Program-made: the position numbers and the translations under genes
Notes under the pieces: generated by a model
Told to the model about the DNA's origin: nothing
What the model saw: only the letters and a program-made list of their open reading frames with translations
Databases searched by the model: none
Assembly (NCBI GenBank): GCA_963813415.1
Contig: CAWEYW010000015.1
Coordinates: forward strand, 62,001 to 126,000
Length of the DNA stretch: 64,000 nucleotides
Source of the DNA: CAIWHR01 sp963813415
Lineage (GTDB): Bacteria; Pseudomonadota; Gammaproteobacteria; Burkholderiales; Casimicrobiaceae
Direction of reading: 5' to 3'
Shown here: positions 33,516-42,529 of the stretch, in pieces
How the letters are laid out: each line of letters starts with the position of its first letter
Numbering within the stretch: position 1 is the first letter of the stretch

Positions 33516-34544
33516 ATGCCATACCCCGAATGCCCGATGCCCGATGGCGATGTCGCCCTGCTCGATGCTCCCGATCACACCGCACATGCCGCGCCATGGC
33601 CGCTGAATGCGGTCGAGGCGCTGTTCGACCTGCCGTTCGCCGATCTGCTGTTGCGCGCGCAGCAGGTGCACCGCGAGCACCACGCCCCCAACGTGGTGCA
33701 GCTCTCCACATTGCTGTCCATCAAGACCGGCGGCTGTCCGGAGGATTGCGGCTATTGCCCCCAGGCGCGCCGTTATCACACCGACGTGGCCGATGAACCG
33801 ATGCTCGCGACGGCTGAGGTCATCGCCGCTGCGCAGGCTGCCAAGGCCAACGGCGCAACGCGCTTCTGCATGGGCGCCGCCTGGCGCGGACCGAAGCAGC
33901 GCGATCTCGAGCCCGTTCTCGGCATGGTGCGTGCGGTGAAGGCGCTGGGCCTCGAGACCTGTGCAACGCTCGGCATGCTGCGCGAAGGCCAGGCGGAGCA
34001 GCTGCGCGACGCGGGGCTCGATTATTACAATCACAATCTCGACACGGCCCCGGAGTTCTACGGCGACATCGTGCGCACGCGTGAGTACGAGGATCGGCTC
34101 GACACCCTGAGGCGCGTGCGTGCCGCCGGGATGCACGTTTGCTGCGGCGGCATCGTCGGGATGGGTGAGTCGCGCCGGCAGCGCGCCATGCTCATCGCCG
34201 AGCTCGCGAATCTCGACCCGTACCCCGAGTCGGTGCCGATCAATCATCTGGTGCAGGTCGCCGGCACGCCGTTGCATGCGGCGCTCGGCGGCGAACCGGC
34301 GATCGATCCCCTCGAGTTCGTCCGCACCGTGGCGGTGGCGCGCATCGCCATGCCGAGAGCGATGGTGCGGCTGTCGGCCGGCCGACGCGAGCTCGGCGAC
34401 GCCGTGCAGGCGCTGTGCTTCCTTGCCGGAGCGAACTCCATCTTCTATGGCGACAAGCTGCTGACCACCGGCAACCCGGAAGTCGCCGCCGATCGCGACC
34501 TGCTCGCCCGCCTCGGCATCACGCCGCAGGCAGCGAGCGCCTGA
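33516..34544 (+). CDS. bioB: Biotin synthase
   Basis: Radical-SAM enzyme inserting sulfur into dethiobiotin, the last step of biotin synthesis. About 342 residues. The 4Fe-4S cysteines are in GGCPEDCGYCPQ (CxxxCxxC), with RFCMGAAWRGP, ETCATLGML, DYYNHNLDTAPEFYG, CCGGIVGMGES and the downstream GANSIFYGDKLLTTGNPE typical of BioB. The ATG with GGAG nine bases upstream was chosen; further ATGs follow seven codons in. First gene of bioB-F-H-C-D. Confidence 0.96.
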   Translation: MPYPECPMPDGDVALLDAPDHTAHAAPWPLNAVEALFDLPFADLLLRAQQVHREHHAPNVVQLSTLLSIKTGGCPEDCGYCPQARRYHTDVADEPMLATAEVIAAAQAAKANGATRFCMGAAWRGPKQRDLEPVLGMVRAVKALGLETCATLGMLREGQAEQLRDAGLDYYNHNLDTAPEFYGDIVRTREYEDRLDTLRRVRAAGMHVCCGGIVGMGESRRQRAMLIAELANLDPYPESVPINHLVQVAGTPLHAALGGEPAIDPLEFVRTVAVARIAMPRAMVRLSAGRRELGDAVQALCFLAGANSIFYGDKLLTTGNPEVAADRDLLARLGITPQAASA

Positions 34545-34591
34545 CAACACCTGGGGCGGCGGCGTCTGGCGCAGCCGCCGCGCGCGCCGCC

Positions 34592-35830
34592 GTGAACCGT
34601 CCTCCCACGCCCGTTCCCGGGCTGATCGCCGAGCTCGAGGCAGCGCTCGTCCAGCGCGCCGCCGACGGCCTGCTGCGAGAGCGACGAACCCTCGACTCGG
34701 CGCAGGGCGCGCACGTGGTCGTCGACGGACGTGCGGTACTCGCGTTCGCCAGCAACGACTATCTCGGCCTGGCGCAACACCCGGCGGTGGTCGATGCGAT
34801 GCGCGAGGCGCTCGACACGTGGGGCGCCGGAGCAGGTGCGTCGCACCTTGTTGCGGGTCATCTCGCGCCGCACGCCGCCCTGGAACGCGAGCTCGCCGCC
34901 TTCGTGCTGCCCGGCGACAGCGCGCGGGCGCTCACGTTCTCCGCCGGCTATCTCGCCAACCTCGCGATCCTCACCGCGCTCGCCGGCCGCGCCGATGCGA
35001 TCTTCGCCGACCGCCTGAACCACGCATGCCTCAACGACGGCGCATTGCTGTCGCGCGCCCATTTCGTGCGGTATCCGCATCGTGACGTGACGGCCCTGGG
35101 CGCGCTGCTGGAGCGCTCGCGCGCCCGGCGCAAGCTCATCGCGACCGATGCGGTATTCAGCATGGACGGCACGATGGCGCCGCTGCCGGAGCTCCTCGCG
35201 CTCGCCGAGCGCCACGACGCGATGCTGGTGGTGGACGATGCGCACGGCTTTGGTGTGCTGGGCGGCGGCCGCGGGACAGCGGCGCACTTCGGGCTCGCAT
35301 CGGATCGCCTGATCATCATGGGCACGCTGGGCAAGGCCGCAGGTGTTGCCGGGGCGTTCGTCGCCGCCCATTCGGCGGTCATCGAGACGCTCCTGCAGAC
35401 CGCGCGCTCGTATGTGTACACCACGGCGCCTCCACCGGTGCTCGCGGCAGGACTTCTCGCGAGCGTGCAGGTAATCCGTGCGGCGCATGACCGGCGCGCC
35501 CATCTCGCGACACTGATCGCGCGCCTGCGCGACGGCGCCCGGGAGCTTCCGTGGCCGCTGATGCCGTCGAGCACGCCGATCCAGCCGCTGCTGATCGGTG
35601 ACCATCGCGAAGCCGTCGCCGTCGCCGACGCGTTATGGGCGCGCGGCATCTGGGCGCCGGCGATCCGGCCACCGACCGTACCCAAGGGCACCTCGCGACT
35701 GCGCATCAGTCTTTCAGCCGCACACTCCATCGACGACGTGGACCGCCTGCTGCGCGCGCTCGACGAATGCGCGAATGCGCACAGCGCGCCGTCGCCCGTG
35801 GCTGCAACTTCGCTCGTTCATGCAGGGTGA
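34592..35830 (+). CDS. bioF: 8-amino-7-oxononanoate synthase
   Basis: PLP-dependent alpha-oxoamine synthase condensing pimeloyl-ACP (or -CoA) with alanine. About 412 residues from the GTG start. Motifs: FASNDYLGLAQHP, GAGASHLVAGHLAPHAALE, TDAVFSMDGTMAPLPEL, VVDDAHGFGVLGGGRG and the PLP lysine in IIMGTLGKAAGVAGAF. The upstream open frame lacks a better start. Its last 11 bases overlap bioH, so the two are translated together. Confidence 0.94.
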   Translation: MNRPPTPVPGLIAELEAALVQRAADGLLRERRTLDSAQGAHVVVDGRAVLAFASNDYLGLAQHPAVVDAMREALDTWGAGAGASHLVAGHLAPHAALERELAAFVLPGDSARALTFSAGYLANLAILTALAGRADAIFADRLNHACLNDGALLSRAHFVRYPHRDVTALGALLERSRARRKLIATDAVFSMDGTMAPLPELLALAERHDAMLVVDDAHGFGVLGGGRGTAAHFGLASDRLIIMGTLGKAAGVAGAFVAAHSAVIETLLQTARSYVYTTAPPPVLAAGLLASVQVIRAAHDRRAHLATLIARLRDGARELPWPLMPSSTPIQPLLIGDHREAVAVADALWARGIWAPAIRPPTVPKGTSRLRISLSAAHSIDDVDRLLRALDECANAHSAPSPVAATSLVHAG

Positions 35831-36596
35831 GCTTCACGTGGAGACGGTCGGTGCGGGATCGCCGCTGGTGCTGCTCCACGGTTGGGGCATGCACGGCGGC
35901 CTCTGGATGCCGCTCCTGCCGCGGCTTGCGGCGCACCATCGCGTGCACGTCGTCGATCTTCCCGGTCATGGCCACAGCGCAGACGCAGGGCCGGTCACGT
36001 TGGCCGGGATGGTCGCGCGACTGGCTGCGTGCTTCGCAGCGGAGCGCCGCGTCAGCGTTCTCGGATGGTCGCTCGGCGCCCTTGTCGCGATGCAATGGGC
36101 CTTGAGTGCGCCGGAGCAGGTGGCGGCGCTGGCGCTCGTCGCGGCGACACCCCGATTCGTCAGCGGGCCCGGTTGGCCCGAGGCGATGGCGGAGGACGCA
36201 CTCATGCGCTTCGCCGACGACCTGCGCGTTGCATACCGCCCCACCCTGCAACGGTTCCTGTCCTTGCAGTTGCAGGGCACCGACGAAGGCCGTGCGACCC
36301 TCGGCCGGATGCGCCAGGCGCTGTTCGCGCGCGGCGAGCCCCCCCGTGCTGCGCTCCAGCAGAGCCTCGACGTCCTGCGCACCACGGATCTTCGCGACGA
36401 CGCCACCCGCATCACGCAGCGGACGCTGGTGGTCGCCGGCGATCGCGACATGCTGACGCCGGTCGGGGCTGCACGCGCTCTCGCAGCGACCATGCAACGC
36501 GCGGAGCTCGTCGTGATTCCGGGCGCCGGTCACGTGCCGTTCCTGTCGCATCAGGACGCGTTTATCCAGGCGCTCGAAGGCTTCCTCGATGCCTGA
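35820..36596 (+). CDS. bioH: Pimeloyl-[ACP] methyl ester esterase BioH
   Basis: Alpha/beta-hydrolase that removes the methyl ester from pimeloyl-ACP once chain elongation is done, releasing the bioF substrate. About 258 residues. Catalytic triad: Ser in VLGWSLGALVA (GxSxG), Asp in VVAGDRDMLTP and His in GAGHVPFLSHQDAF; the oxyanion region is LLHGWGMHGGLW. The start ATG overlaps bioF and the stop overlaps bioC, and position between them confirms the BioH call over other hydrolases. Confidence 0.94.
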   Translation: MQGELHVETVGAGSPLVLLHGWGMHGGLWMPLLPRLAAHHRVHVVDLPGHGHSADAGPVTLAGMVARLAACFAAERRVSVLGWSLGALVAMQWALSAPEQVAALALVAATPRFVSGPGWPEAMAEDALMRFADDLRVAYRPTLQRFLSLQLQGTDEGRATLGRMRQALFARGEPPRAALQQSLDVLRTTDLRDDATRITQRTLVVAGDRDMLTPVGAARALAATMQRAELVVIPGAGHVPFLSHQDAFIQALEGFLDA

Positions 36597-37506
36597 GCCG
36601 ACGCAGCAAGGACCGGATGCGCTCGATGCCCGTGCGGTGCGCCGATCCTTCGGCCGCGCGGCCGGCACGTACGACGAGGCGGCGGTCCTGCAGCGCGAGG
36701 TCGGCCGGCGCATGGCGGAGCGCCTCGATGTCGTGAAACTCGTGCCCACCGCGATCCTCGATGCGGGCTGCGGCACGGGTGAGGCGCTGGGCGAGCTTGC
36801 CGCGCGCTATCCGGCTGCACGGCGCGTCGCCCTCGACATCGCGTTGCCGATGCTCGTGGCCGCCCGTGCGCGCCATCCCGCGCGTGCATCGCTGTTGGCT
36901 CGCCTCGGGTCGTCGTGGCGGACCGGTCCGCCGCCACCCGCGTTCGTCGCGGGCGACATGGCAGCGTTGCCGTTCGGTGCGGCGCAGTTCGATCTTCTGT
37001 GGAGCAACCTTGCGCTGCAGTGGGTCAACGACGTGCCGCGCGCCCTGGCCGAGTTCCGCCGGGTGCTGCGCGTCGGCGGCCTTGCGATGTTCACCACCCT
37101 CGGGCCGGACACCCTGCAGGAGCTGCGTGCGGCGTTTCGCGACGCCGATTCAGCTCCGCACGTGAGCCGCTTCGCGGACATGCACGACATCGGCGACATG
37201 CTCGTGCAGGCGGGTTTTGCCGATCCGGTGATGCACATGGAGCGCATCACGCTCACCTACACCGATCCGGTCGCGATCATGCGCGACTTGAAGTCGCTCG
37301 GCGCCACCAACGCAACGCTGGCGCGCCGGCGCGGGCTGTTCGGACGCAAGCGCTGGACCCGCGCGGTGGCCGCGCTCGAGCGCCTGCGCGTCGACGGTCG
37401 CATTCCGGCGACGTTCGAGGTCGTGTACGGCCACGCCTGGAAAGCGGAGCCGACACGCACGCCGGAAGGCCACCCGATCGTGCGCGTGCAGCGCAGCCGC
37501 CCATGA
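36589..37506 (+). CDS. bioC: Malonyl-[ACP] O-methyltransferase BioC
   Basis: SAM-dependent methyltransferase that caps malonyl-ACP so that fatty-acid enzymes can build pimelate. The 305-residue protein has the SAM motif ILDAGCGTGEALGELAARYP, an acidic strand end in VALDIALPMLVAARA, and FDLLWSNLALQWVNDVPRALAEFRRVLRVGGLAMFTTLGPDTLQELR typical of BioC. It is about 50 residues longer than E. coli BioC, mostly at the C-terminus. Overlaps bioH by 8 bases and bioD by ATGA. Confidence 0.94.
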   Translation: MPEPTQQGPDALDARAVRRSFGRAAGTYDEAAVLQREVGRRMAERLDVVKLVPTAILDAGCGTGEALGELAARYPAARRVALDIALPMLVAARARHPARASLLARLGSSWRTGPPPPAFVAGDMAALPFGAAQFDLLWSNLALQWVNDVPRALAEFRRVLRVGGLAMFTTLGPDTLQELRAAFRDADSAPHVSRFADMHDIGDMLVQAGFADPVMHMERITLTYTDPVAIMRDLKSLGATNATLARRRGLFGRKRWTRAVAALERLRVDGRIPATFEVVYGHAWKAEPTRTPEGHPIVRVQRSRP

Positions 37507-38198
37507 CCGACGGCATTTTCATCACCGGCACCGATACCGGCGTGGGCAAGACTTTCGCGGCCTGCGCACTGCTGCGCAGCCTTGCCGCACAGGGCGTGCG
37601 CGCGGTCGGGATGAAGCCCATCGCAGCGGGCGTGGACGCGAGCAGCGGCGTCGCTGACGACGTGCGCGCACTGCAGCAGGCCGGCAACGTCACCGCGCCG
37701 CTTGCCACGGTCAACCCGTATGCTTTTGCACCGGCCATCGCGCCGCACGTCGCCGCGGCGCGCGCCGGTGTGCACGTCTCGCTCGAGGCCATTGCCCTCG
37801 CGTACGAGGCGCTGGCCGCGGCAAGCGACGTGGTGGTCGTCGAAGGCGCGGGTGGCGCACTCGTGCCGCTCGGAGGTGGCCCCGACATGCTCGACATCCC
37901 ACGGGTGCTGAGGCTGCCGGTGCTGCTCGTCGCCGGCATCCGCCTCGGTTGCATCAGTCATGCGCTCCTCACCGCGCTCGCCGTGCGCGCCCGTGGGCTC
38001 GTGCTGGCCGGATGGGTCGCGAACCGCATCGACCCGGCGATGTCCGAGGCCGAGGCGAGTATCGCCGCCATCGCCGCCGCGCTCCCCGCGCCGCTCCTCG
38101 CCGTTTTCGATCACGACGAGCGCGCGCCGGCGTTCAGCGCCGCAGCGTGTGCCGTTCTGCGAGCCTCGCGATCGCCGTTCCACATCGGGGAAACATGA
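37503..38198 (+). CDS. bioD: Dethiobiotin synthetase
   Basis: ATP-dependent carboxylase closing the ureido ring of dethiobiotin. About 231 residues with P-loop GTDTGVGKTFAACALLR at the N-terminus, GMKPIAAGVD, VVVEGAGGALVPLG and the C-terminal nucleotide-binding part. It starts in an ATGA overlap with bioC and ends the biotin operon. bioA, the remaining synthesis gene, is not in the window. Confidence 0.95.
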   Translation: MTDGIFITGTDTGVGKTFAACALLRSLAAQGVRAVGMKPIAAGVDASSGVADDVRALQQAGNVTAPLATVNPYAFAPAIAPHVAAARAGVHVSLEAIALAYEALAAASDVVVVEGAGGALVPLGGGPDMLDIPRVLRLPVLLVAGIRLGCISHALLTALAVRARGLVLAGWVANRIDPAMSEAEASIAAIAAALPAPLLAVFDHDERAPAFSAAACAVLRASRSPFHIGET

Positions 38199-38218
38199 TT
38201 CCGTGCGTCCATCCGTGC

Positions 38219-38224
38219 TAACAT
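38219..38224 (+). promoter_or_regulatory. -10-like TAACAT ahead of the cytochrome oxidase genes
   Basis: TAACAT in GCTAACATTTTTGG, 20 bases past bioD and about 105 bases before the DUF2244 start. It may separate the oxidase operon from the biotin operon. The -35 is unclear. Confidence 0.35.
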
Positions 38225-38329
38225 TTTTGGGCTTCGACGCACCGCGGCAGACGTGCAGGCAGTGGTTGACGCGGTGCGCCGCGCATCGGCCGCAAGCGTC
38301 CTCCCGTTGCGGGTGACCGGGTGCGATCC

Positions 38330-38818
38330 ATGCCTCACGCCGCACCCCCGCCGCTGCCCCTCCAGCTCGAGTTCTGCATCGTCGCACGGCGATTTAATTG
38401 CATACCCGCGCGCCAGCGATGGCTATTTTTCGGTATCCTCGCGGGTTTCTCGCTTGGCGTGGGGCTGGCGGCGACCGCGGTGGGTGCGTGGCCCGTGCTG
38501 CCATACTCGATGCTCGAGACGGGCGTGCTGGTTGCGGCCTTCTGGTACGTCGAGCGGCATGCGGCGGACTGGGAACGCCTCACCGTCGTGGAGGACCGCG
38601 TGGTCGTGGAGCGGGGGTGCGCGGGCCACAGCGAGAAGCGCGAGTTCAACCGGCTTTGGGTGCGGGTCGAACTCGCGGAAAAAGGGAGCGCCTGGCGGCG
38701 GCGATCGCGGCTGGAGCTGCGGTTCGCCGGTGAAGCGGTGGTTTTCGGCGATGCGCTGCCACACGAAGAGCGCGTGCGCGTCGCGCGGGAGCTGCGGCGC
38801 CTGTTGTGCGTGCGCTAG
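38330..38818 (+). CDS. DUF2244 family membrane protein
   Basis: About 162 residues. Two adjacent membrane segments (WLFFGILAGFSLGVGLAATAVGAW and SMLETGVLVAAFWYV) are followed by a soluble tail beginning ADWERLTVVEDRVVVERG, and the C-terminus carries ELRFAGEAVVFGDALPHEERVRVARELRRLL. This is the DUF2244 pattern, a family of unknown function often placed beside cytochrome c oxidase genes. The ATG three codons after a GTG was chosen. It precedes coxB by 49 bases, which argues for a link to oxidase assembly, by context only. Confidence 0.82.
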   Translation: MPHAAPPPLPLQLEFCIVARRFNCIPARQRWLFFGILAGFSLGVGLAATAVGAWPVLPYSMLETGVLVAAFWYVERHAADWERLTVVEDRVVVERGCAGHSEKREFNRLWVRVELAEKGSAWRRRSRLELRFAGEAVVFGDALPHEERVRVARELRRLLCVR

Positions 38819-38867
38819 GAACGACTTGGCCTACTGGGGAACGACGTTGGATGCACTGAAGAGTTGC

Positions 38868-40067
38868 ATGATGCGGGTGAGTGAGCGCAGCGGCGCGCTG
38901 CGGCGTGTGGCAATGATGGCGGTCACCACCTTGCTGCTGGCGCTGCCCATGATGGCCACGGCGCAGACCCCGGCGGCCGACGCACCGTCCCGGCTCGCGC
39001 CAGCTTCGCTGCCGGTGAGCTCGACGCCCTACAACCTGCAGGATCCCGTCACCCCCATCGCGCGCGAGATGTACGCGCTCCACAGCTACATCGTGTGGAT
39101 CTGCGTGGCGATCTTCATCGGCGTCTTCGGGGTGATGTTCTACGCGCTCTTCAAGCATCGTCGCTCGAAGGGTCACGAAGCGGCCCATTTCCACGAGAAC
39201 ACCCTGGTGGAGGTCGTCTGGACGACCATTCCGTTCCTGATCCTCCTCTTCATGGCCTGGCCCGCGACCAAGACGATCCTGGCGCTGAAGGACACGTCGT
39301 CGCCGGACCTCACGATCAAGGTGACCGGCTATCAGTGGAAGTGGAATTACGACTATGTCCACGACGGTTTCGGGTTCTATTCCAACCTCGCCACACCGCT
39401 CGCACAGCGCGAGAACCGTGAGCCGAAGGGTGCCAACTACCTCCTCGAGGTGGACAACCCGATGGTGGTGCCGGTCAACGCGAAAGTGCGCCTGCTCGTC
39501 ACTGCGAACGACGTGATCCATTCATGGTGGGTTCCGGCGTTCGGGGTCAAGCAGGATGCCATCCCCGGCTTCGTGCGCGACACGTGGTTCAAGGCGGAGA
39601 AGGTCGGCATCTACCGCGGTCAGTGCGCCGAGCTCTGCGGCAAGGAGCATGGATTCATGCCGGTCGTCGTGGAGGTGAAGTCGCCGGAGGAGTACAAGAC
39701 GTGGGTCGCGGAGCAGAAGCAGAAAGGCGCCGCGGCGGCCGAGGATCCCAACAAGGCGTGGGACCCGAAGGAACTCGCGGCGCGCGGCGAGAAGATCTAC
39801 GCCGCCAATTGCGCAGCCTGCCACCAGGCCACCGGCCAGGGCGTTCCCGGCGCGTTCCCTGCGCTCGCCGGCTCGAAGGTGGTCAACGGGCCGCCTGCCG
39901 ATCAGATCCACACCGTGCTGAACGGCCGTCCCGGCACCGCGATGCCGCCATGGAAGCAGCTGTCCGATACCGACATCGCGGCGGTGATCGACTACACCCG
40001 CACGAGCTGGGGCAACAAGGGTGAGCCCGTGCAGCCCAAGGACGTCAAAGCCGGGCGCAGCAGCTGA
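38868..40067 (+). CDS. coxB: Cytochrome c oxidase subunit II with fused cytochrome c domain
   Basis: Accepts electrons from cytochrome c through the binuclear CuA centre. About 399 residues: signal peptide (TTLLLALPMMATAQ), two membrane helices, then the CuA cupredoxin with HSWWVPAFGVKQDAIPG, CuA ligands CAELCGKEHGFM and WKWNYDY. A class I cytochrome c domain is fused at the C-terminus with heme site CAACH near residue 315 and axial Met in GTAMPPW. Two ATGs lie in tandem; GAAGAG suits the second (38871) slightly better. First structural gene of the oxidase operon. Confidence 0.95.
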   Translation: MMRVSERSGALRRVAMMAVTTLLLALPMMATAQTPAADAPSRLAPASLPVSSTPYNLQDPVTPIAREMYALHSYIVWICVAIFIGVFGVMFYALFKHRRSKGHEAAHFHENTLVEVVWTTIPFLILLFMAWPATKTILALKDTSSPDLTIKVTGYQWKWNYDYVHDGFGFYSNLATPLAQRENREPKGANYLLEVDNPMVVPVNAKVRLLVTANDVIHSWWVPAFGVKQDAIPGFVRDTWFKAEKVGIYRGQCAELCGKEHGFMPVVVEVKSPEEYKTWVAEQKQKGAAAAEDPNKAWDPKELAARGEKIYAANCAACHQATGQGVPGAFPALAGSKVVNGPPADQIHTVLNGRPGTAMPPWKQLSDTDIAAVIDYTRTSWGNKGEPVQPKDVKAGRSS

Positions 40068-40114
40068 CCCCCGGTCGCGCACCTCACGCATCCGCCGTAC
40101 GCCAGGAGATTCCG

Positions 40115-41713
40115 ATGAGCAGCATTCCCCACGACCACGCCGCCGGCCACGATCATGCGCACGAGCATGCCCATCACCCCACCGGCATCATGCGCTGGGT
40201 GACAACGACCAACCACAAGGACATCGGCACGCTCTACCTGTGGTTCTCGTTCATCATGTTCATGGTGGGCGGCGTGATGGCGCTCACGATCCGCGCCGAG
40301 CTCTTCCAGCCGGGGCTGCAGATCGTCGAGCCGGAATTCTTCAATTCGCTCACCACCATGCACGGCCTCATCATGATCTTCGGCGCGATCATGCCCGCCG
40401 CGGTGGGGTTCGCGAACTGGATGATCCCGATGCTGATCGGGGCGCCCGACATGGCGTTCGCGCGCATGAACAACTGGAGCTTCTGGCTGCTCCCGCCCGC
40501 CGCGATCCTGCTGATCCTCTCGTTCTTCATGCCCGGCGGGGCACCCGGCTCCGGCTGGACGATGTATCCGCCGCTATCCGTGCAGCAGGGCATGGGGATG
40601 GACCTCACCATCTTCGCGGTGCACATCATGGGCGCGTCGTCGATCATGGGGTCGATCAACATCATCACCACGATCCTGAACCTGCGCGCGCCCGGCATGA
40701 CGCTCATGAAGATGCCGCTGTTCTGCTGGACGTGGCTCATCACCGCGTACCTGCTGATCGCGGTGATGCCGGTGCTCGCGGGCACCGTGACCATGCTGCT
40801 GACCGACCGCCATTTCGGCACGAGCTTCTTCAATGCCGCCGGCGGCGGTGACCCGGTCCTGTTCCAGCACGTGTTCTGGTTCTTCGGCCACCCCGAGGTG
40901 TACATCCTGATCTTGCCGGCGTTCGGGATCATCTCGCAGATCATCCCGGTCTTCTCGCGCAAGCCGCTGTTCGGGTACGCGTCGATGGTCTACGCGGTTG
41001 CCGCCATCGCCATCCTCTCGTTCATCGTCTGGGCGCACCACATGTTCACGACGGGCCTGCCGACGGCCGGCCTGCTCTTCTACATGTACGCGACCATGCT
41101 GATCGCCGTCCCGACCGGGGTGAAGGTGTTCAACTGGGTAGCCACGATGTGGAAGGGCTCGATCACCTTCGAGACGCCGTTCCTGTTCGCGCTGGGTTTC
41201 CTGTTCCTGTTCACGATCGGCGGCTTCACCGGCCTCGTGCTGGCGATCATGCCGGTGGACGTGCAGCTGCAGGATACCTATTACGTGGTCGCGCACTTCC
41301 ATTACGTGATGGTCGCGGGCAGTCTCTTCGCCTTCTTCGGCGGGGTGTACTACTGGATCCCGAAGTGGACGGGCACCATGTACAACGAGACGCTCGGCCG
41401 GTGGCATTTCTGGCTGTCGTTCATCACCTTCAACATCACGTTCTTCCCCATGCACTTCGTCGGCCTCGCCGGCATGCCGCGGCGCATCCCGGATTACGCG
41501 CAGCAGTTCGCCAACTGGAACGCGATCGAGTCGGTCGGCGCCTTCGGGTTCGGCCTGTCGCAGCTCGTGTTCCTCTATGCCGTGCTGAAGTGCATCCGCG
41601 GTGATGGCGAGAAGGCCCCGGCGAAGCCGTGGGATGGCGCGCACACGCTGGAATGGACGCTGCCGTCGCCGGCGCCGTACCACACCTTCGAGACGCCGCC
41701 CGAGGTCAAGTGA
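40115..41713 (+). CDS. coxA: Cytochrome c oxidase subunit I (aa3 type)
   Basis: Heme-copper catalytic subunit: reduces oxygen to water and pumps protons. The 532-residue polytopic protein has heme and CuB ligands in LTTMHGLIMIFG, WFFGHPEVYILILPAFG (with the cross-linked His-Tyr pair), VWAHHMF and YYVVAHFHYVM. The D-channel and K-channel residues typical of A-type oxidases appear present. The N-terminus is unusually rich in histidine (HDHAAGHDHAHEHAHH). It lies 47 bases after coxB. Confidence 0.97.
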   Translation: MSSIPHDHAAGHDHAHEHAHHPTGIMRWVTTTNHKDIGTLYLWFSFIMFMVGGVMALTIRAELFQPGLQIVEPEFFNSLTTMHGLIMIFGAIMPAAVGFANWMIPMLIGAPDMAFARMNNWSFWLLPPAAILLILSFFMPGGAPGSGWTMYPPLSVQQGMGMDLTIFAVHIMGASSIMGSINIITTILNLRAPGMTLMKMPLFCWTWLITAYLLIAVMPVLAGTVTMLLTDRHFGTSFFNAAGGGDPVLFQHVFWFFGHPEVYILILPAFGIISQIIPVFSRKPLFGYASMVYAVAAIAILSFIVWAHHMFTTGLPTAGLLFYMYATMLIAVPTGVKVFNWVATMWKGSITFETPFLFALGFLFLFTIGGFTGLVLAIMPVDVQLQDTYYVVAHFHYVMVAGSLFAFFGGVYYWIPKWTGTMYNETLGRWHFWLSFITFNITFFPMHFVGLAGMPRRIPDYAQQFANWNAIESVGAFGFGLSQLVFLYAVLKCIRGDGEKAPAKPWDGAHTLEWTLPSPAPYHTFETPPEVK

Positions 41714-41739
41714 CGGCGCGTTCCCCGACCCTGCACGCC

Positions 41740-41937
41740 ATGGCGAACCAACCCGACCGCAAGCGGCAGAACCAGCGCACCGCGCTGGTGTTCGCGTCCG
41801 TTGCCGTGGTGTTCTTTCTCGGCGTGTTCGCCGCCCGCCTGGTCGGCACGGATGCCGGCGGCCTCACGGTGCTCGGAGTCGTGATCGTCGTGTTCCTGGT
41901 CGTGGCGATTGGGTTCAGCCTGAGCAGACGCCGATGA
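41740..41937 (+). CDS. Small membrane protein of the oxidase operon (assembly-protein-like)
   Basis: About 65 residues: a basic N-terminus (NQPDRKRQNQRTALV), a first membrane segment (FASVAVVFFLGVFAARLVG) and a second (LTVLGVVIVVFLVVAIGFSL), ending RRR. The first half resembles the cytochrome oxidase small assembly protein found between coxA and ctaG in betaproteobacteria, which normally has one span; the second span is extra. A GTG overlapping the coxA stop is an alternative start. It overlaps ctaG by ATGA. Function is inferred from place. Confidence 0.68.
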   Translation: MANQPDRKRQNQRTALVFASVAVVFFLGVFAARLVGTDAGGLTVLGVVIVVFLVVAIGFSLSRRR

Positions 41938-42467
41938 ACACCACCCAGCGCGCCGACAATCGCCGCCTGTTCCTGAAGCTCGGCGTGGTCGTCATCGGCA
42001 TGTTCGGGTTCGGGTTCGCGCTGGTGCCGTTCTACGAGAAGATCTGCCAGGTCACGGGCCTGCGCGACATCGATCGCGCCGAGCAGGTGCGCAATACGCA
42101 GGTCGACTACGCGCGCACGGTACGCGTCGAATTCGATGCCAACGTGCGCAAGCTGCCGTGGACCTTCCGTCCGCTCGAGACGCTGAAGCCGGTCCATCCC
42201 GGCGAGGTCACTCAGGTGCTGTACGAGATCGCCAACACCACCGACCACCGGATCACGGGACAGGCGATCCCCAGCTACGGGCCGCAGGAAGCCGGACAAT
42301 ACTTCCACAAGCTCGATTGCTTCTGCTTCAAGCGCCAGGTGCTCGAGCCCGGCGAGCGGCGGCAGATGCCCGTGGTGTTCGTCCTCGATCCGAAGCTGCC
42401 GAAGGACATCGGGACGATCACGCTTTCGTACACCTTCTTCGAAGTCGAGACGGGCGACGGCGGCTGA
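41934..42467 (+). CDS. ctaG: Cytochrome c oxidase assembly protein CtaG/Cox11
   Basis: Membrane-anchored periplasmic copper chaperone that builds the CuB site of subunit I. About 177 residues: N-terminal anchor (LFLKLGVVVIGMFGFGFALVPFYEKICQVTG), then an immunoglobulin-like domain with the copper-binding CFCF in YFHKLDCFCFKRQVLEPGER and FVLDPKLPKD. The start overlaps the preceding small gene by ATGA, placing it in the same operon between coxA and coxC. Confidence 0.96.
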   Translation: MNTTQRADNRRLFLKLGVVVIGMFGFGFALVPFYEKICQVTGLRDIDRAEQVRNTQVDYARTVRVEFDANVRKLPWTFRPLETLKPVHPGEVTQVLYEIANTTDHRITGQAIPSYGPQEAGQYFHKLDCFCFKRQVLEPGERRQMPVVFVLDPKLPKDIGTITLSYTFFEVETGDGG

Positions 42468-42529
42468 ACGCCCGCGGAATGGATCGGGCGTCACGCCCGT
42501 TGGATGAGCGGTAACACGAGGAGTCGTCG

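Noticed and set aside
34592..34594. Possible earlier start for bioF overlapping bioB
   Set aside because: The upstream part of the frame lies inside the end of bioB and codes for an atypical Arg/Ser-rich stretch; the GTG gives a normal N-terminus.
38868..40067. Cytochrome c domain fused to subunit II as a novelty
   Set aside because: Such fusions are well known in cytochrome oxidases of many bacteria.
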